Positions 9,490 to 18,576 of a stretch of DNA of 64,000 bases are shown here, piece after piece. The translations under genes were made by a program, and so were the position numbers. Below the pieces are notes generated by a model. It had not been told where the DNA came from, did no database searches, and was given only the letters and a program-made list of their open reading frames with translations. The DNA is taken from NCBI RefSeq assembly GCF_900115365.1, contig NZ_FOWD01000010.1, positions 1-64,000 of the forward strand. Reading direction: 5' to 3'. The DNA comes from Anaerocolumna aminovalerica (GTDB lineage Bacteria > Bacillota > Clostridia > Lachnospirales > Lachnospiraceae). Within the stretch, counting starts at the first letter, position 1; each line of letters starts with the position of its first letter.

Positions 9490-10065
9490 TTAATTGGTAG
9501 TTTTATTAGCAGCTATATGTGCGAAAGAAATTAGTTTGTTATATAAGTAAACATCACCTTCATCAAAATATTTCTGTGTAAATTTTTCAATGGGAAACCA
9601 TTCTACTCCGCTGTTTTCTTCGGAACAAATACACACTTCATTTTTTTCATCTGCTATAAGTACATATGCGATAGACAGATGCAGGTGGGTATTTACATAT
9701 TCTGAATTTTTCATATGGCCAAATACAGGGAGGATATCAATGGAGGCTATGCCATCTGTTAATGGATGAATATCAATAACTCCTGTTTCCTCTTTAGCCT
9801 CTTTTAATGAAACATGCAGTAAATCTTCGTCACCATCGGCATGTCCACCTGTCCAAGACCAGACATTTCGTATATTATGGTGTACTAACAATGCTTTATC
9901 CAAGGACTTATTCATAATAAATCCGGAGCTGGTTATGTGAGCTATTTCATTATCTCTAAGTAAAACATTGTTTTCAAAATGTTTTATATAGTTTAAGATA
10001 ACTTTTTTATCCTGTGCCTCTTGTGCATTTGCCGGGCTATAAGTTTCTATTAATTTTATGTACAT
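9490..10065 (-). CDS. Nudix hydrolase
   Basis: Expected to hydrolyse a nucleoside diphosphate linked to another group. The 191-residue product contains a Nudix box, GHADGDEDLLHVSLKEAKEE followed by TGV (near residues 75-97). It fits Gx5Ex7REUxEExGU except that Lys replaces the usual Arg. The remaining sequence fits the alpha-beta-alpha Nudix fold, with about 70 residues in front. The substrate cannot be read from sequence. The ATG at 10065 is preceded on the minus strand by an AGGAGGG-like site. It appears to be a single-gene transcript. Confidence 0.85.
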   Translation of the reverse strand: MYIKLIETYSPANAQEAQDKKVILNYIKHFENNVLLRDNEIAHITSSGFIMNKSLDKALLVHHNIRNVWSWTGGHADGDEDLLHVSLKEAKEETGVIDIHPLTDGIASIDILPVFGHMKNSEYVNTHLHLSIAYVLIADEKNEVCICSEENSGVEWFPIEKFTQKYFDEGDVYLYNKLISFAHIAANKTTN

Positions 10066-10188
10066 ATTGTTAAATAACCCTCCTATTATAAATTTGCTTC
10101 ATAACAACTTTATTGTTATAAGAAAAATTCTACTACATTTCTTGTCATACTTCCATACAACTTTGTAACCTTTTTAATAAGTATTCAT

Positions 10189-10368
10189 TTGCAAAAAAGG
10201 AATAGATTGGGAAGTTTCATAACTAAAGCTTTATACCTGGCACAAGAGACCAGAAGCAAGAGGGGTAAAATTTTAAAAACAGTGTTTCAGTTTGAATTAA
10301 TAGAAGAAGCATTAAATCAATGTATGACCGTCAATCAGGATATATATTCCTTGGTTAGGGGTTTTTAA
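10189..10368 (+). pseudogene. Possible gene remnant, 59 codons
   Basis: An open frame (from TTG 10189 to TAA 10366-10368) with protein-like composition, for example ALYLAQETRSKRGK and FELIEEALNQ. No ribosome binding site and no recognised family. It could be the tail end of a decayed gene. The rest of 10066-10448 is AT-rich and otherwise empty. Confidence 0.2.
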
Positions 10369-10448
10369 ATAATAGATGTAATTCATAACTCATAATTCAA
10401 GATGAAAAAGATAAGTAAAGATAAAAAAGATAAGTAAAGAAAAAACAG

Positions 10449-10476
10449 TTGACAATATCTTTTGATTTGTTATAAT
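10449..10476 (+). promoter_or_regulatory. Promoter of the iron-siderophore import operon
   Basis: TTGACA (10449-10454), a 16-bp spacer and TATAAT (10471-10476) form a near-consensus sigma-A promoter. It lies about 300 bases before the first gene, so the transcript has a long leader containing a family B repeat. Confidence 0.75.
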
Positions 10477-10493
10477 AATAAAGGAAATGAAAT

Positions 10494-10508
10494 TGATAAT
10501 CATTGTCA
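10494..10508. promoter_or_regulatory. Fur box
   Basis: TGATAATCATTGTCA matches the central part of the Fur consensus GATAATGATAATCATTATC. It sits about 10-25 bases after the predicted transcription start, so Fur bound to iron would block the operon. Confidence 0.75.
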
Positions 10509-10585
10509 AAATGTTTATATTGTTGCTGTGCACTATAGTGAAATAGGAATAATTATTATTAAATCACGTAGTTAAAGAGAATAAT

Positions 10586-10699
10586 CCACTTGCCTATAGG
10601 CAAGTTTATTTACTTACGTTACGGCTCTAACCTCATTCTCACTATGTGGCATTTCAGCAGGAGCCCTAACTCCTGCTGAAACAGGCAAGTCTGCTTACC
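10586..10699 (+). repeat. Structured repeat, family B, copy 1
   Basis: Contains the hairpin CTTGCCTATAGGCAAG (10589-10604 region) and a larger hairpin, TTTCAGCAGGAG with its complement (about 10654-10683), then GGCAAG again. The reverse complement of 61141-61256 is clearly homologous over the whole length. This copy lies inside the leader of the siderophore import operon. Confidence 0.7.
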
Positions 10700-10779
10700 T
10701 GATGAGGATATAACATAGATATTGATTTTATCAATTCAATAATCTGTTATTGATCACGATTACATATAAGGAGAGATTT

Positions 10780-11856
10780 ATGAGAAAATCAAAATTTATT
10801 AAATTAACTGTAATTTTAGCAGCTTTTACTTTGATGTTGGCAGGTTGTTCAAAACCAAATAATGACACTGTTGACCCTGAAACTAATAAGTCAGTAAATA
10901 ATCCTACTGAAGCTGCGGGAAGTGAAGAAACTGCTGGAACGGAAGACAATGCAGAAACTGAGAAAGTTTTAACGGTTGAAATCACAGATATTTATGGAAC
11001 TGTCACTGTTCCTGTAAAACCAAAGAATGTAGTTGCTTTGGATAACAGAACTTTTGAAACTCTATCTGATTGGGGAATTGAATTAGCGGCTGTTCCAAAG
11101 GGTGTAATGCCTGCGGATTCGCCATATGTAGCCGATGAGTCAGTTCAAGATATTGGAAATCATCGTGAACCAAATCTTGAAATTTTGGCAGCGGTAGACC
11201 CTGAACTTGTAATTGTTGGTCAAAGATTTGCCAGTTTTTATGATGAGATAAAAGCATTAGTACCAAATGCAGCGGTTATTAATCTTAATTTTGATGTTTC
11301 TGAGGAAGCAGATTCACCTGGAGAAAACTTAGTAAATGGACTTAAGAATTCTACAATCAGTTTGGGGAAAATCTTTGATAAAAATGAAGAGGCTGAACAA
11401 TTGATAGCTGATTTTGATCAAGCTATTGAAAATGCTAAGTCTGCATATAATGGAACGGATACAGTTATGAGTGTTGTAGTTTCTGGCGGAGATATTGGTT
11501 TCTCAGCTCCACATTCTGGACGTGTTTGGGGACCAATGTATGAAATCTTTGGATGGACTCCAGCATTAGAAGTTGATGGTTCTTCTTCAGACCATCAAGG
11601 TGATGATATTTCTGTTGAAGCTATTGCACAAAGTAATCCGGATTGGATCTTCGTACTGGATCGTGATGCTGCAGTTTCTTCTACAACTGATGCAGTTCCT
11701 GCTCAGGATGTTATTGATAATTCACCTGCTCTTAAAAATACAACTGCAGTTTCTAAAGAACAGATAGTTTATGCACCAAATGATACTTATACTAATGAAT
11801 CAATACAAACTTATCTGGAGTTATTTGAAAATCTTACAAATTCTTTAGCTAAATAG
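10780..11856 (+). CDS. Iron-siderophore ABC transporter, substrate-binding lipoprotein
   Basis: Captures a ferric siderophore outside the cell and delivers it to the permease pair encoded next. ATG 10780 is chosen because AAGGAGAG precedes it. The 358-residue product has a signal peptide ending in the lipobox LAGC (Cys near residue 23), an acidic Thr/Glu-rich linker, and a periplasmic-binding fold of the FecB/TroA-like group. Recognisable stretches are VTVPVKPKNVVALDNRTFET and DIGNHREPNLEILAAVDPEL. The overall layout resembles Bacillus YclQ (petrobactin). It is first in a four-gene operon under a Fur box. Confidence 0.9.
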   Translation: MRKSKFIKLTVILAAFTLMLAGCSKPNNDTVDPETNKSVNNPTEAAGSEETAGTEDNAETEKVLTVEITDIYGTVTVPVKPKNVVALDNRTFETLSDWGIELAAVPKGVMPADSPYVADESVQDIGNHREPNLEILAAVDPELVIVGQRFASFYDEIKALVPNAAVINLNFDVSEEADSPGENLVNGLKNSTISLGKIFDKNEEAEQLIADFDQAIENAKSAYNGTDTVMSVVVSGGDIGFSAPHSGRVWGPMYEIFGWTPALEVDGSSSDHQGDDISVEAIAQSNPDWIFVLDRDAAVSSTTDAVPAQDVIDNSPALKNTTAVSKEQIVYAPNDTYTNESIQTYLELFENLTNSLAK

Positions 11857-11882
11857 TAAGTAGTATAAAGGAGTATAAAATA

Positions 11883-12896
11883 GTGCCAAAAGATACAATA
11901 CAAAAATTGGCTGGGGCTGAGAATTCTCAGCCCCAACGTTATAATCACAATAGAATATGGACAAAACCCTTTATATTAGCAATTATAGTTGTTATTATTT
12001 TAGGTATTATATCGCTGTTTACCGGAGTTTATGATATAAAAGGGCAAGAGGATGGAATGAATATGTTTTTCATAACTCGTGTTCCAAGAACAGCTTCACT
12101 AATGCTTACTGGAGCTGCAATGTCAATGTCAGGTCTGGTAATGCAACTGATTACGCAAAATCGTTTAGTTGAATCTACCACAACAGGAACTATTGAATGG
12201 GCAGGTTTGGGACTTGTTTTTGTTTATTTGTTTTTTCCTGCACCAACTTTAGTTCAAAGAATGACTGGGGCCATCGTTTTTTCCTTTATCGGAACTATGA
12301 TTTTCTTTTTATTTTTAAGAAGAGTTAAACTTCGTTCATCTTTGATTGTCCCCATTATTGGAATGATGCTTGGAGCAGTCATTTCTGCAATTTCCACATT
12401 TATTGGACTAGTTTTTCAAATGACACAAAACATTGAAACCTGGTTTGTAGGTTCTTTTGCATCGGTTCAAATTGGAAGATACGAATATTTATGGTTAATA
12501 GTTATCATTACATTTCTTATTTTTATCTATGCTGATAAGCTGACTTTAGCTGGACTAGGGGAAGATGTTACAACAAGTCTTGGATTAAATTATAATAAGA
12601 TCGTTCTTCTTGGCACTGGTCTTATTTCTTTTGCAGTTGGAATTGTAGCAGCTGTTATTGGAAATTTACCTTTTTTAGGTTTAATTGTACCAAATATTGT
12701 TTCAATGTTTAGGGGCGATGATCTTAGAAGTAATTTGCCCTGGGTATGTGTGTTAGGAATGGGTACTATAACTGTTTGTGACATAATTTCTCGGACAATT
12801 ATCATGCCTTTTGAAGTACCTGTCTCTTTGATACTTGGAACAATAGGTTCAGTGGTATTTATTGTTATTTTATTGAGACAAAGGAGACTAAGATGA
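11883..12896 (+). CDS. Iron-siderophore ABC transporter permease (FecCD family), first subunit
   Basis: Integral membrane half of the importer. The 337-residue product has about nine predicted helices and the conserved coupling region GEDVTTSLGLNYNKI. Family landmarks are VPRTASLMLTGAAMSMSGLV near the start and PFLGLIVPNIV near the end. The GTG start follows AAAGGAG. It overlaps the next permease by four bases (ATGA), indicating translational coupling. It corresponds to YclN in the Bacillus YclNOPQ system. Confidence 0.92.
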   Translation: MPKDTIQKLAGAENSQPQRYNHNRIWTKPFILAIIVVIILGIISLFTGVYDIKGQEDGMNMFFITRVPRTASLMLTGAAMSMSGLVMQLITQNRLVESTTTGTIEWAGLGLVFVYLFFPAPTLVQRMTGAIVFSFIGTMIFFLFLRRVKLRSSLIVPIIGMMLGAVISAISTFIGLVFQMTQNIETWFVGSFASVQIGRYEYLWLIVIITFLIFIYADKLTLAGLGEDVTTSLGLNYNKIVLLGTGLISFAVGIVAAVIGNLPFLGLIVPNIVSMFRGDDLRSNLPWVCVLGMGTITVCDIISRTIIMPFEVPVSLILGTIGSVVFIVILLRQRRLR

Positions 12897-13957
12897 AGGA
12901 ATTAGAATATAGTAATAATAAAAATGGGGAAATTATATCTAGCCTTCATAATGAAAACAGATCAGCTAGAGCTTTTCGTTCAAAAAAGGAAGAAAAACGT
13001 TATTGGATTTTGCTCATAGCATTGATTGTTTTGGGCATCCTATTTTCCTATGGACTTTTGGTTTATAACAATCCGGTTCCAGTAGATTCCCCTTCTTTTA
13101 TCCCAGTTGCCAGAAGAAGGATGGTTGCTCTTGTTACAATGGTTATTGCTGTAATTTGCCAGAGCTTGTCCACTGTGGCTTTTCAATCGATTACGAATAA
13201 TAGGGTTATCACTCCTTCACTTTTAGGTTTTGAAGCACTTTATTCAACAATTCATACGAGTACAATGTTTTTCTTTGGCGCCAATGCATTCATAAGCTTT
13301 AGAGGTATTGGATCTTTTGTATTTCAAGTTGTTATTATGGTCTTGATGTGTTTGATACTTTATGGATGGTTGCTTTCCGGAAAGTATGGAAATTTACAAC
13401 TTATGCTTTTGGTTGGAGTGATTATTGGAACAGGGCTAAAGTCTTTGTCATCTTTTATGAGAAGACTTCTCGCGCCGTCTGAGTTTGATATTTTACAGGC
13501 AAAATTATTTGGTTCTGTGAATAATGCGGCTTCTGAATATTTTCCTATTGCAATTCCAATTGTAATAGTTGCAGCAATACTTATTCTTGCTTATTCCAAG
13601 AAATTAAATGTATTGTCACTTGGAAAAGATGTCTGTACTTCATTGGGAGTTAATCATCAATCAAACATAATTTATACGCTTATATTAGTTTCTGTTTTGA
13701 TGTCAATTTCAACGGCTTTGGTTGGGCCGCTTACTTTCTATGGATTTTTAGTTGCAACTTTGAGCTATCAGGTGGTGCCTACTTATGATCACAGATATGT
13801 ATTTCCAATGGCTCTTGCAATTGGATTTTTGATATTAACAGGTTCATACTTTTTTATGTATCATGTATTCAATGCTCAAGGTGTAGTTTCAGTTATTATT
13901 GAGATGTTTGGTGGAATAACATTTTTAATTGTACTTTTAAGGAAGGGAACTTTATGA
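12893..13957 (+). CDS. Iron-siderophore ABC transporter permease (FecCD family), second subunit
   Basis: Second membrane subunit, 354 residues, YclO-like. It begins with about 35 hydrophilic residues and then runs through repeated hydrophobic segments. The coupling region is LGKDVCTSLGVNHQSN, followed by the family's GPLTFYGFLVA. It overlaps the ATPase start by four bases. Together with the preceding gene it should form the heterodimeric channel. Confidence 0.92.
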   Translation: MKELEYSNNKNGEIISSLHNENRSARAFRSKKEEKRYWILLIALIVLGILFSYGLLVYNNPVPVDSPSFIPVARRRMVALVTMVIAVICQSLSTVAFQSITNNRVITPSLLGFEALYSTIHTSTMFFFGANAFISFRGIGSFVFQVVIMVLMCLILYGWLLSGKYGNLQLMLLVGVIIGTGLKSLSSFMRRLLAPSEFDILQAKLFGSVNNAASEYFPIAIPIVIVAAILILAYSKKLNVLSLGKDVCTSLGVNHQSNIIYTLILVSVLMSISTALVGPLTFYGFLVATLSYQVVPTYDHRYVFPMALAIGFLILTGSYFFMYHVFNAQGVVSVIIEMFGGITFLIVLLRKGTL

Positions 13958-14706
13958 TAAGGATTGACAATGCAAAAAAGGTGTATACTGACGAGGTAAA
14001 AATAGGCCCTTTGAATATTGACATACCAAAAGCGGGACTTACTTCTTTAATTGGACCCAATGGTGCAGGGAAGTCTACCACGCTTTTGATGATTGGAAGA
14101 CTTTTAAATATGGATGAAGGCCATATTAAGGTGGCAAATATGGATATTTCTCAATGTAAATCAGAAGATTTAGCAAAACATTTAACTATTTTGCGACAAG
14201 AAAATCATTTTGTAACCAGGCTTACTGTCAGACAATTAGCTGGATTTGGACGTTTTCCCCACTCAAAGGGAAGATTAACGAATGAGGATGAGGTTATTAT
14301 TTCTAAATATATCGATTTTTTAGGCTTGACTGATCTGGAAAATAGATATTTAGATGAGCTTTCTGGTGGACAAAGGCAAAGGGCATATGTAGCAATGGTT
14401 TTGTGCCAAGAGACGGAATATGTTCTTTTGGACGAGCCTCTGAATAATCTTGATGTTGCTCGTTCTGTTCAAATGATGGAGCATTTAAGGCATGTTGCTA
14501 ATGAATTTGGTAGAACAATTCTGACTGTTCTCCATGATATAAATTTTGCAGCCAAATACTCTGATAGAATTTGTGCCATGAAAGATGGACAAATTGCCGC
14601 CTTTGGAACAGTAGAAGAGATTATGGATTCAGAAATTTTGACTAATATTTTTGAAACGAAAATAGAAATTATTGATGGTCCTCATGGACCAATAGCAATT
14701 TATTAG
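13954..14706 (+). CDS. Iron-siderophore ABC transporter ATPase
   Basis: Powers the importer. The 250-residue product carries Walker A GPNGAGKST (near residue 34), a Q-loop (LRQENH), the signature LSGGQRQRAYVAM, Walker B EYVLLDEP and the switch histidine in TVLHDINFAAKYSD. It is last in the four-gene operon; a hairpin terminator follows at 14816-14852. It resembles YclP. A 28-codon remnant-like frame just after it (14709-14795) was not annotated. Confidence 0.94.
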   Translation: MIRIDNAKKVYTDEVKIGPLNIDIPKAGLTSLIGPNGAGKSTTLLMIGRLLNMDEGHIKVANMDISQCKSEDLAKHLTILRQENHFVTRLTVRQLAGFGRFPHSKGRLTNEDEVIISKYIDFLGLTDLENRYLDELSGGQRQRAYVAMVLCQETEYVLLDEPLNNLDVARSVQMMEHLRHVANEFGRTILTVLHDINFAAKYSDRICAMKDGQIAAFGTVEEIMDSEILTNIFETKIEIIDGPHGPIAIY

Positions 14707-14815
14707 TTATGCCAGATACCGATCCCAATAATATAGCAGAATTGATCGATGCATACCTACCATGTTCAAAAGAATTGTTTGGGAATGCAGGCTGAAAAAT
14801 GCATATTACATTTTT

Positions 14816-14852
14816 AAAAGATATGAAAAGATCAGAATTTCATATCTTTTTT
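14816..14852 (+). terminator. Terminator of the siderophore operon
   Basis: AAAAGATATGAAA pairs with TTTCATATCTTTT, with a 9-nt loop, and the sequence continues in T residues. A good intrinsic terminator 110 bases after the ATPase gene. Confidence 0.8.
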
Positions 14853-14878
14853 CATTATATAAATTTATTTTTTAATTC

Positions 14879-14918
14879 GTAACATATGTTACAGAAATTC
14901 TAATTCAATTATTATAAT
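14879..14918 (+). promoter_or_regulatory. HcpR-like palindrome and hcp promoter
   Basis: GTAACATATGTTAC (14879-14892) is a perfect palindrome matching the GTAAC-N4-GTTAC site described for clostridial HcpR. TATAAT follows at 14913-14918 without a clear -35 box. The palindrome centre lies about 40 bases before the expected start, the usual position for a Crp/Fnr-type activator. Confidence 0.65.
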
Positions 14919-15029
14919 ATAATGACATCGGTTAAAACAACTTAGACAAAAAAGATTTCATTTTAAGAAATGAAGCAACCAAGTTAAAAAATCATTAAAA
15001 TTATAAATATATAATTGGAGGGTAAGTAA

Positions 15030-16667
15030 ATGGAAAACAAAATGTTTTGTTATCAATGTCAGGAAACAGCAGGGTGTACCGGATGTACAAAATTCGGTGT
15101 TTGTGGTAAGTCACCGGACCTTGCAAGAATGCAGGACTTATTAATCTATGTTACAAAAGGACTTTCTGAAGTGACTACACGACTTAGAGCAGAAGGGCAG
15201 ACTATTGGAACAGATATTAATTATCTAGTTACTTTAAATTTATTTACAACTATTACCAATGCAAACTTTGATGACAAAGTATTCTATGACAGAGTAAGAA
15301 TGACTCTTAATGTAAAGAGAGATTTATTACAAAAACTAAATAACACAGCAAATTTACCAGATGCAGCAACATGGGATGCCAGCACAGATGAAGAATTTGA
15401 TACAAAATCCACAACAGTTGGTGTATTAAGAACTGAAAATGAAGACGTTAGAAGCTTAAGAGAATTAATCACTTATGGCTTAAAAGGTTTAGCTGCTTAT
15501 GTAAAACATGCAAATGCATTATCCTTTGAAAATGAAGAAGTATGTGCATTTATGCAAAGCACATTAGCTAAAACATTGGATGATACTCTAACAGCTGATG
15601 AATTAGTAGCACTGACATTAGAAACTGGTAAATTCGGTGTTGACGGTATGGCTTTACTTGATAAAGCAAATACAACTTCTTATGGTAATCCGGAAATCAC
15701 TAAAGTTAATATTGGTGTTGGCAAAAATCCTGGTATCTTAATTTCCGGCCATGATTTAAAAGATTTAGAGCAATTATTAGAGCAAACCCAGGGAACAGGA
15801 GTAGACGTTTATACTCACTCTGAAATGCTTCCAGCTCATTACTACCCAGCATTTAAGAAATACAGCAATTTTATAGGTAACTATGGTAATGCATGGTGGA
15901 AACAAAACGAAGAATTCGCTTCCTTTAACGGACCAATCCTTATGACAACAAACTGTATTGTTCCTCCAAAGGATAGCTACAAAGATAGATTATATACTAC
16001 AGGTGCAGCAGGATTTGTGGGATGTAAACATATTCCGGGAGGCACTGGAGATAAGAAAGATTTCTCTGAAATTATTGAACATGCTAAGAGATGTGCTGCT
16101 CCAACTGAAATTGAAACTGGAGAAATTGTTGGCGGATTTGCTCATAACCAGGTATTTGAGTTAGCTGGTGCAGTGGTAGACGCTGTAAAATCCGGAGCTA
16201 TTAAGAAATTCTTTGTGATGGCAGGCTGTGATGGAAGGGCTAAATCAAGAAATTACTATACTGATTTTGCAAAAGCATTGCCACAAGATACAGTAATCTT
16301 AACCGCAGGATGTGCAAAATACAAATACAATAAACTTCCTTTGGGAGATATAGGTGGAATACCAAGAGTACTGGATGCAGGACAATGTAATGACTCTTAC
16401 TCCTTAGTATTAATCGCTCTTAAATTAAAAGAAGTATTTGGTTTAGAGGATGTTAATGATCTTCCAATTGCATATAACATTGCATGGTATGAGCAAAAAG
16501 CAGTTATCGTTCTACTTTCTCTTCTATATTTAGGAGTTAAGAATATCCATTTAGGACCAACATTACCAGCTTTCCTTTCTCCAAATGTAGCTAAAGTATT
16601 AGTTGAAAACTTCGGCATTGCTGGAATTGGAACAGTAGAAGACGACTTAAAATTATTCATGGCATAA
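15030..16667 (+). CDS. hcp: Hydroxylamine reductase / hybrid-cluster protein
   Basis: Cytoplasmic iron-sulfur enzyme implicated in nitric oxide and hydroxylamine detoxification. The 545-residue product starts [19 protein letters not shown]. Its N-terminal cysteines ([19 protein letters not shown]) bind the proximal cluster in the class I spacing seen in anaerobes. Hybrid-cluster ligands are visible downstream in [18 protein letters not shown] and [10 protein letters not shown]. The start follows TTGGAGGG. The promoter carries an HcpR-type palindrome. Two proteins with likely stress roles, one a hemerythrin, follow. A terminator lies at 16727-16761. Confidence 0.96.
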   Translation: MENKMFCYQCQETAGCTGCTKFGVCGKSPDLARMQDLLIYVTKGLSEVTTRLRAEGQTIGTDINYLVTLNLFTTITNANFDDKVFYDRVRMTLNVKRDLLQKLNNTANLPDAATWDASTDEEFDTKSTTVGVLRTENEDVRSLRELITYGLKGLAAYVKHANALSFENEEVCAFMQSTLAKTLDDTLTADELVALTLETGKFGVDGMALLDKANTTSYGNPEITKVNIGVGKNPGILISGHDLKDLEQLLEQTQGTGVDVYTHSEMLPAHYYPAFKKYSNFIGNYGNAWWKQNEEFASFNGPILMTTNCIVPPKDSYKDRLYTTGAAGFVGCKHIPGGTGDKKDFSEIIEHAKRCAAPTEIETGEIVGGFAHNQVFELAGAVVDAVKSGAIKKFFVMAGCDGRAKSRNYYTDFAKALPQDTVILTAGCAKYKYNKLPLGDIGGIPRVLDAGQCNDSYSLVLIALKLKEVFGLEDVNDLPIAYNIAWYEQKAVIVLLSLLYLGVKNIHLGPTLPAFLSPNVAKVLVENFGIAGIGTVEDDLKLFMA

Positions 16668-16726
16668 TTCTGAGATATAATAATTTGCTTATGTAAAATA
16701 TAGTACTTGAATGTGAGACAATATAG

Positions 16727-16761
16727 ATCTCAAGGGATATGAAAATAATATCCCTTGAGAT
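16727..16761 (+). terminator. Terminator after hcp
   Basis: ATCTCAAGGGATAT and ATATCCCTTGAGAT form a perfect 14-bp stem with a 7-nt loop, followed by AAAAAC rather than a T-run. It may work as a transcript end or processing structure. Confidence 0.65.
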
Positions 16762-16942
16762 AAAAACATTCATTGAATTAAATAAGAAAGTAAAATTCTG
16801 ATAGTAAGAAATCAATAAATATAACACTATTGGAATAATAAAGCAGTACTTTGAAATAATAAAATAAGATTGTTTATGACTACAACAATCATAACCGGTG
16901 AAAATGCAATTTCCCGGTTATGTTCACATATAAGGAGGTAAC

Positions 16943-17551
16943 ATGAGTGCTTTTCTTGGCCCAATTCATTATTGGTTATACAATAAAATAAAATTGCAAA
17001 ACAACATGGTGGAGGCAGTCATTCAATTTGCGAAAAGTAAAAACTTAAATTATGATTTAAGAAGCAAGCTGGATAATCAATATGGAACCATTGATTTAAG
17101 ACCCTTGGAAGAACAGATAGACACTTCCAATATACATGGCTGGCTTCAAGAATGTGTATCAACAGTAGAATATAGACTGGCAGATGCAGTTACCACCTTA
17201 TTAAAGGAAGGTTCTAAGAACCTGGAGGAGCTAAAAGAAATATTTAGAACTCTAGGGGAAAAAGAATCTATTTTAAGTAAAGACGCTACTATAGCAGAAG
17301 CATATAAAAGCTTAAACGATACCCTGCTTGACGGAATGCCCTGTGATCACGCTAACTTGTTGGTTTCACAGGAAGATAATGAAATTATATGGAAGCGTAA
17401 CCTATGTGTACATGAGAATTATTGGACAGAAGTTGGCGGAGATATTAAAATTTACTATATATTAAGAGAAGAATATATCAAAGGATTATTGTCACATGCT
17501 GATATAACTTATGAAAAGCTTGATGAAACTATCAGTAGAATAGTAAGATAA
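16943..17551 (+). CDS. Conserved hypothetical protein paired with hemerythrin
   Basis: A 202-residue soluble, mostly helical protein with no signal peptide. It starts MSAFLGPIHYWLYNKIK after TAAGGAGGT. A cysteine/histidine-bearing segment lies near residues 132-160 (GMPCDHANL, NLCVHENYW) and might bind metal or a cofactor. It is 26 bases upstream of a hemerythrin gene on the same strand and downstream of hcp, which suggests a shared role in oxygen or nitric oxide defence. A short inverted repeat, ATAACCGG/CCGGTTAT (16891-16921), precedes it. The function is not known to me. Confidence 0.75.
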   Translation: MSAFLGPIHYWLYNKIKLQNNMVEAVIQFAKSKNLNYDLRSKLDNQYGTIDLRPLEEQIDTSNIHGWLQECVSTVEYRLADAVTTLLKEGSKNLEELKEIFRTLGEKESILSKDATIAEAYKSLNDTLLDGMPCDHANLLVSQEDNEIIWKRNLCVHENYWTEVGGDIKIYYILREEYIKGLLSHADITYEKLDETISRIVR

Positions 17552-17577
17552 AATGATAGAAAGAAGGTGGATAGCCA

Positions 17578-18135
17578 ATGAACAGTATTGATTTAATGGT
17601 TGAAGAACACAAATACGCAACCCGTATGTTAAAAGTAATCCGCAGTGCCTGTTATACTATATTCCAGGGCAAGGAAATCGATTATGAGGATTTTGGTAAG
17701 ATGATTGATTTTGTACGAAGCTATGTTGATAAACATCACCACGGAAAAGAAGAAAAGCTATTATTTAAAGAAATGCAGAATCATCTTGGTAAAATAGCGG
17801 ATAATCTAATCACTCACGGAATGTTGGTGGAACATGATCTGGGCAGATTGTATATGTCTGATTTGGAGGAAGCTTTGGAAAGAGTAAAAAATGGTGATGA
17901 AGAAAGTAAACTGGACGTCATTAGTAATGCTGTAGGTTATACCCATCTTTTAACCCGTCATATTGCAAAAGAAGACGAAGTTGTATATAGCTTTGGAGCT
18001 AAAAATTTACCACAGGAAATCATAGAAGGTATAAATAAAAAAACGGAAGCTTTTGAAAAAGAAGCAGAAGATAAAGGAACCCAGGCATATTATAAAACTA
18101 TGTTGGAAGAGTTAGAAAGTAAATATTGTTCTTAA
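17578..18135 (+). CDS. Hemerythrin HHE-domain protein
   Basis: Likely binds oxygen or nitric oxide at a di-iron centre. The 185-residue product has histidines and acids in the HHE four-helix pattern: VEEHKYATRML near the start, DKHHHGKEEKLLF, HGMLVEHDLGR, and HLLTRHIAKEDEVVY. It is translated from ATG 17578 after AGAAGGTGG, 26 bases behind the preceding hypothetical gene, so the two probably form one operon. Hcp lies just upstream and is another NO/O2-stress protein. Confidence 0.9.
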   Translation: MNSIDLMVEEHKYATRMLKVIRSACYTIFQGKEIDYEDFGKMIDFVRSYVDKHHHGKEEKLLFKEMQNHLGKIADNLITHGMLVEHDLGRLYMSDLEEALERVKNGDEESKLDVISNAVGYTHLLTRHIAKEDEVVYSFGAKNLPQEIIEGINKKTEAFEKEAEDKGTQAYYKTMLEELESKYCS

Positions 18136-18365
18136 TTTTAAGACTGTAAATAATCTACACTTTCTATACGAATAACCTGATAATTAAGAATATAACATAC
18201 ACAAATAAGACCTTATATGTAAACTCTTAGTGTCAATGAAAAAGTGTTCATTGAAAGTATTACACTTAAAGACATTAAATTGAAAGCATTATATTAAAAC
18301 ATTAAAATAAAACATTTCCCCCCTTAAAATAAAATAGTTAGACACTACTAGTTTAGTATTAAAAA

Positions 18366-18438
18366 ATATAACTCCTCACTTATTTATATGAAATTGGTTT
18401 TTAAAATCAATCCACTATAAAGCAGTGAGGAGTTATAT
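18366..18438. other. Long inverted repeat in the 18136-18576 gap
   Basis: ATATAACTCCTCACT (18366-18380) pairs perfectly with AGTGAGGAGTTATAT (18424-18438). The 43-nt loop contains a weaker ATTGGTTTT/AAAATCAAT stem. It may be a terminator for the hemerythrin operon, a small RNA or a miniature element. Nothing else was seen in the gap. Confidence 0.5.
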
Positions 18439-18576
18439 GTATATAATGCACACAGCTATACATAATCTGAAATAATATTCTCATAGTACTAATCTGCTAA
18501 ATAATATACATCTAAATTTTCTATGTAAAAATTTTATTCCATTCTTTAATTAGGCTACAACTAAATATTTGCTTTG

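Noticed and set aside
14709-14795. A 28-codon frame after the siderophore ATPase
   Set aside because: Too short, no ribosome binding site and no recognisable homology; possibly a remnant, but unsupported.
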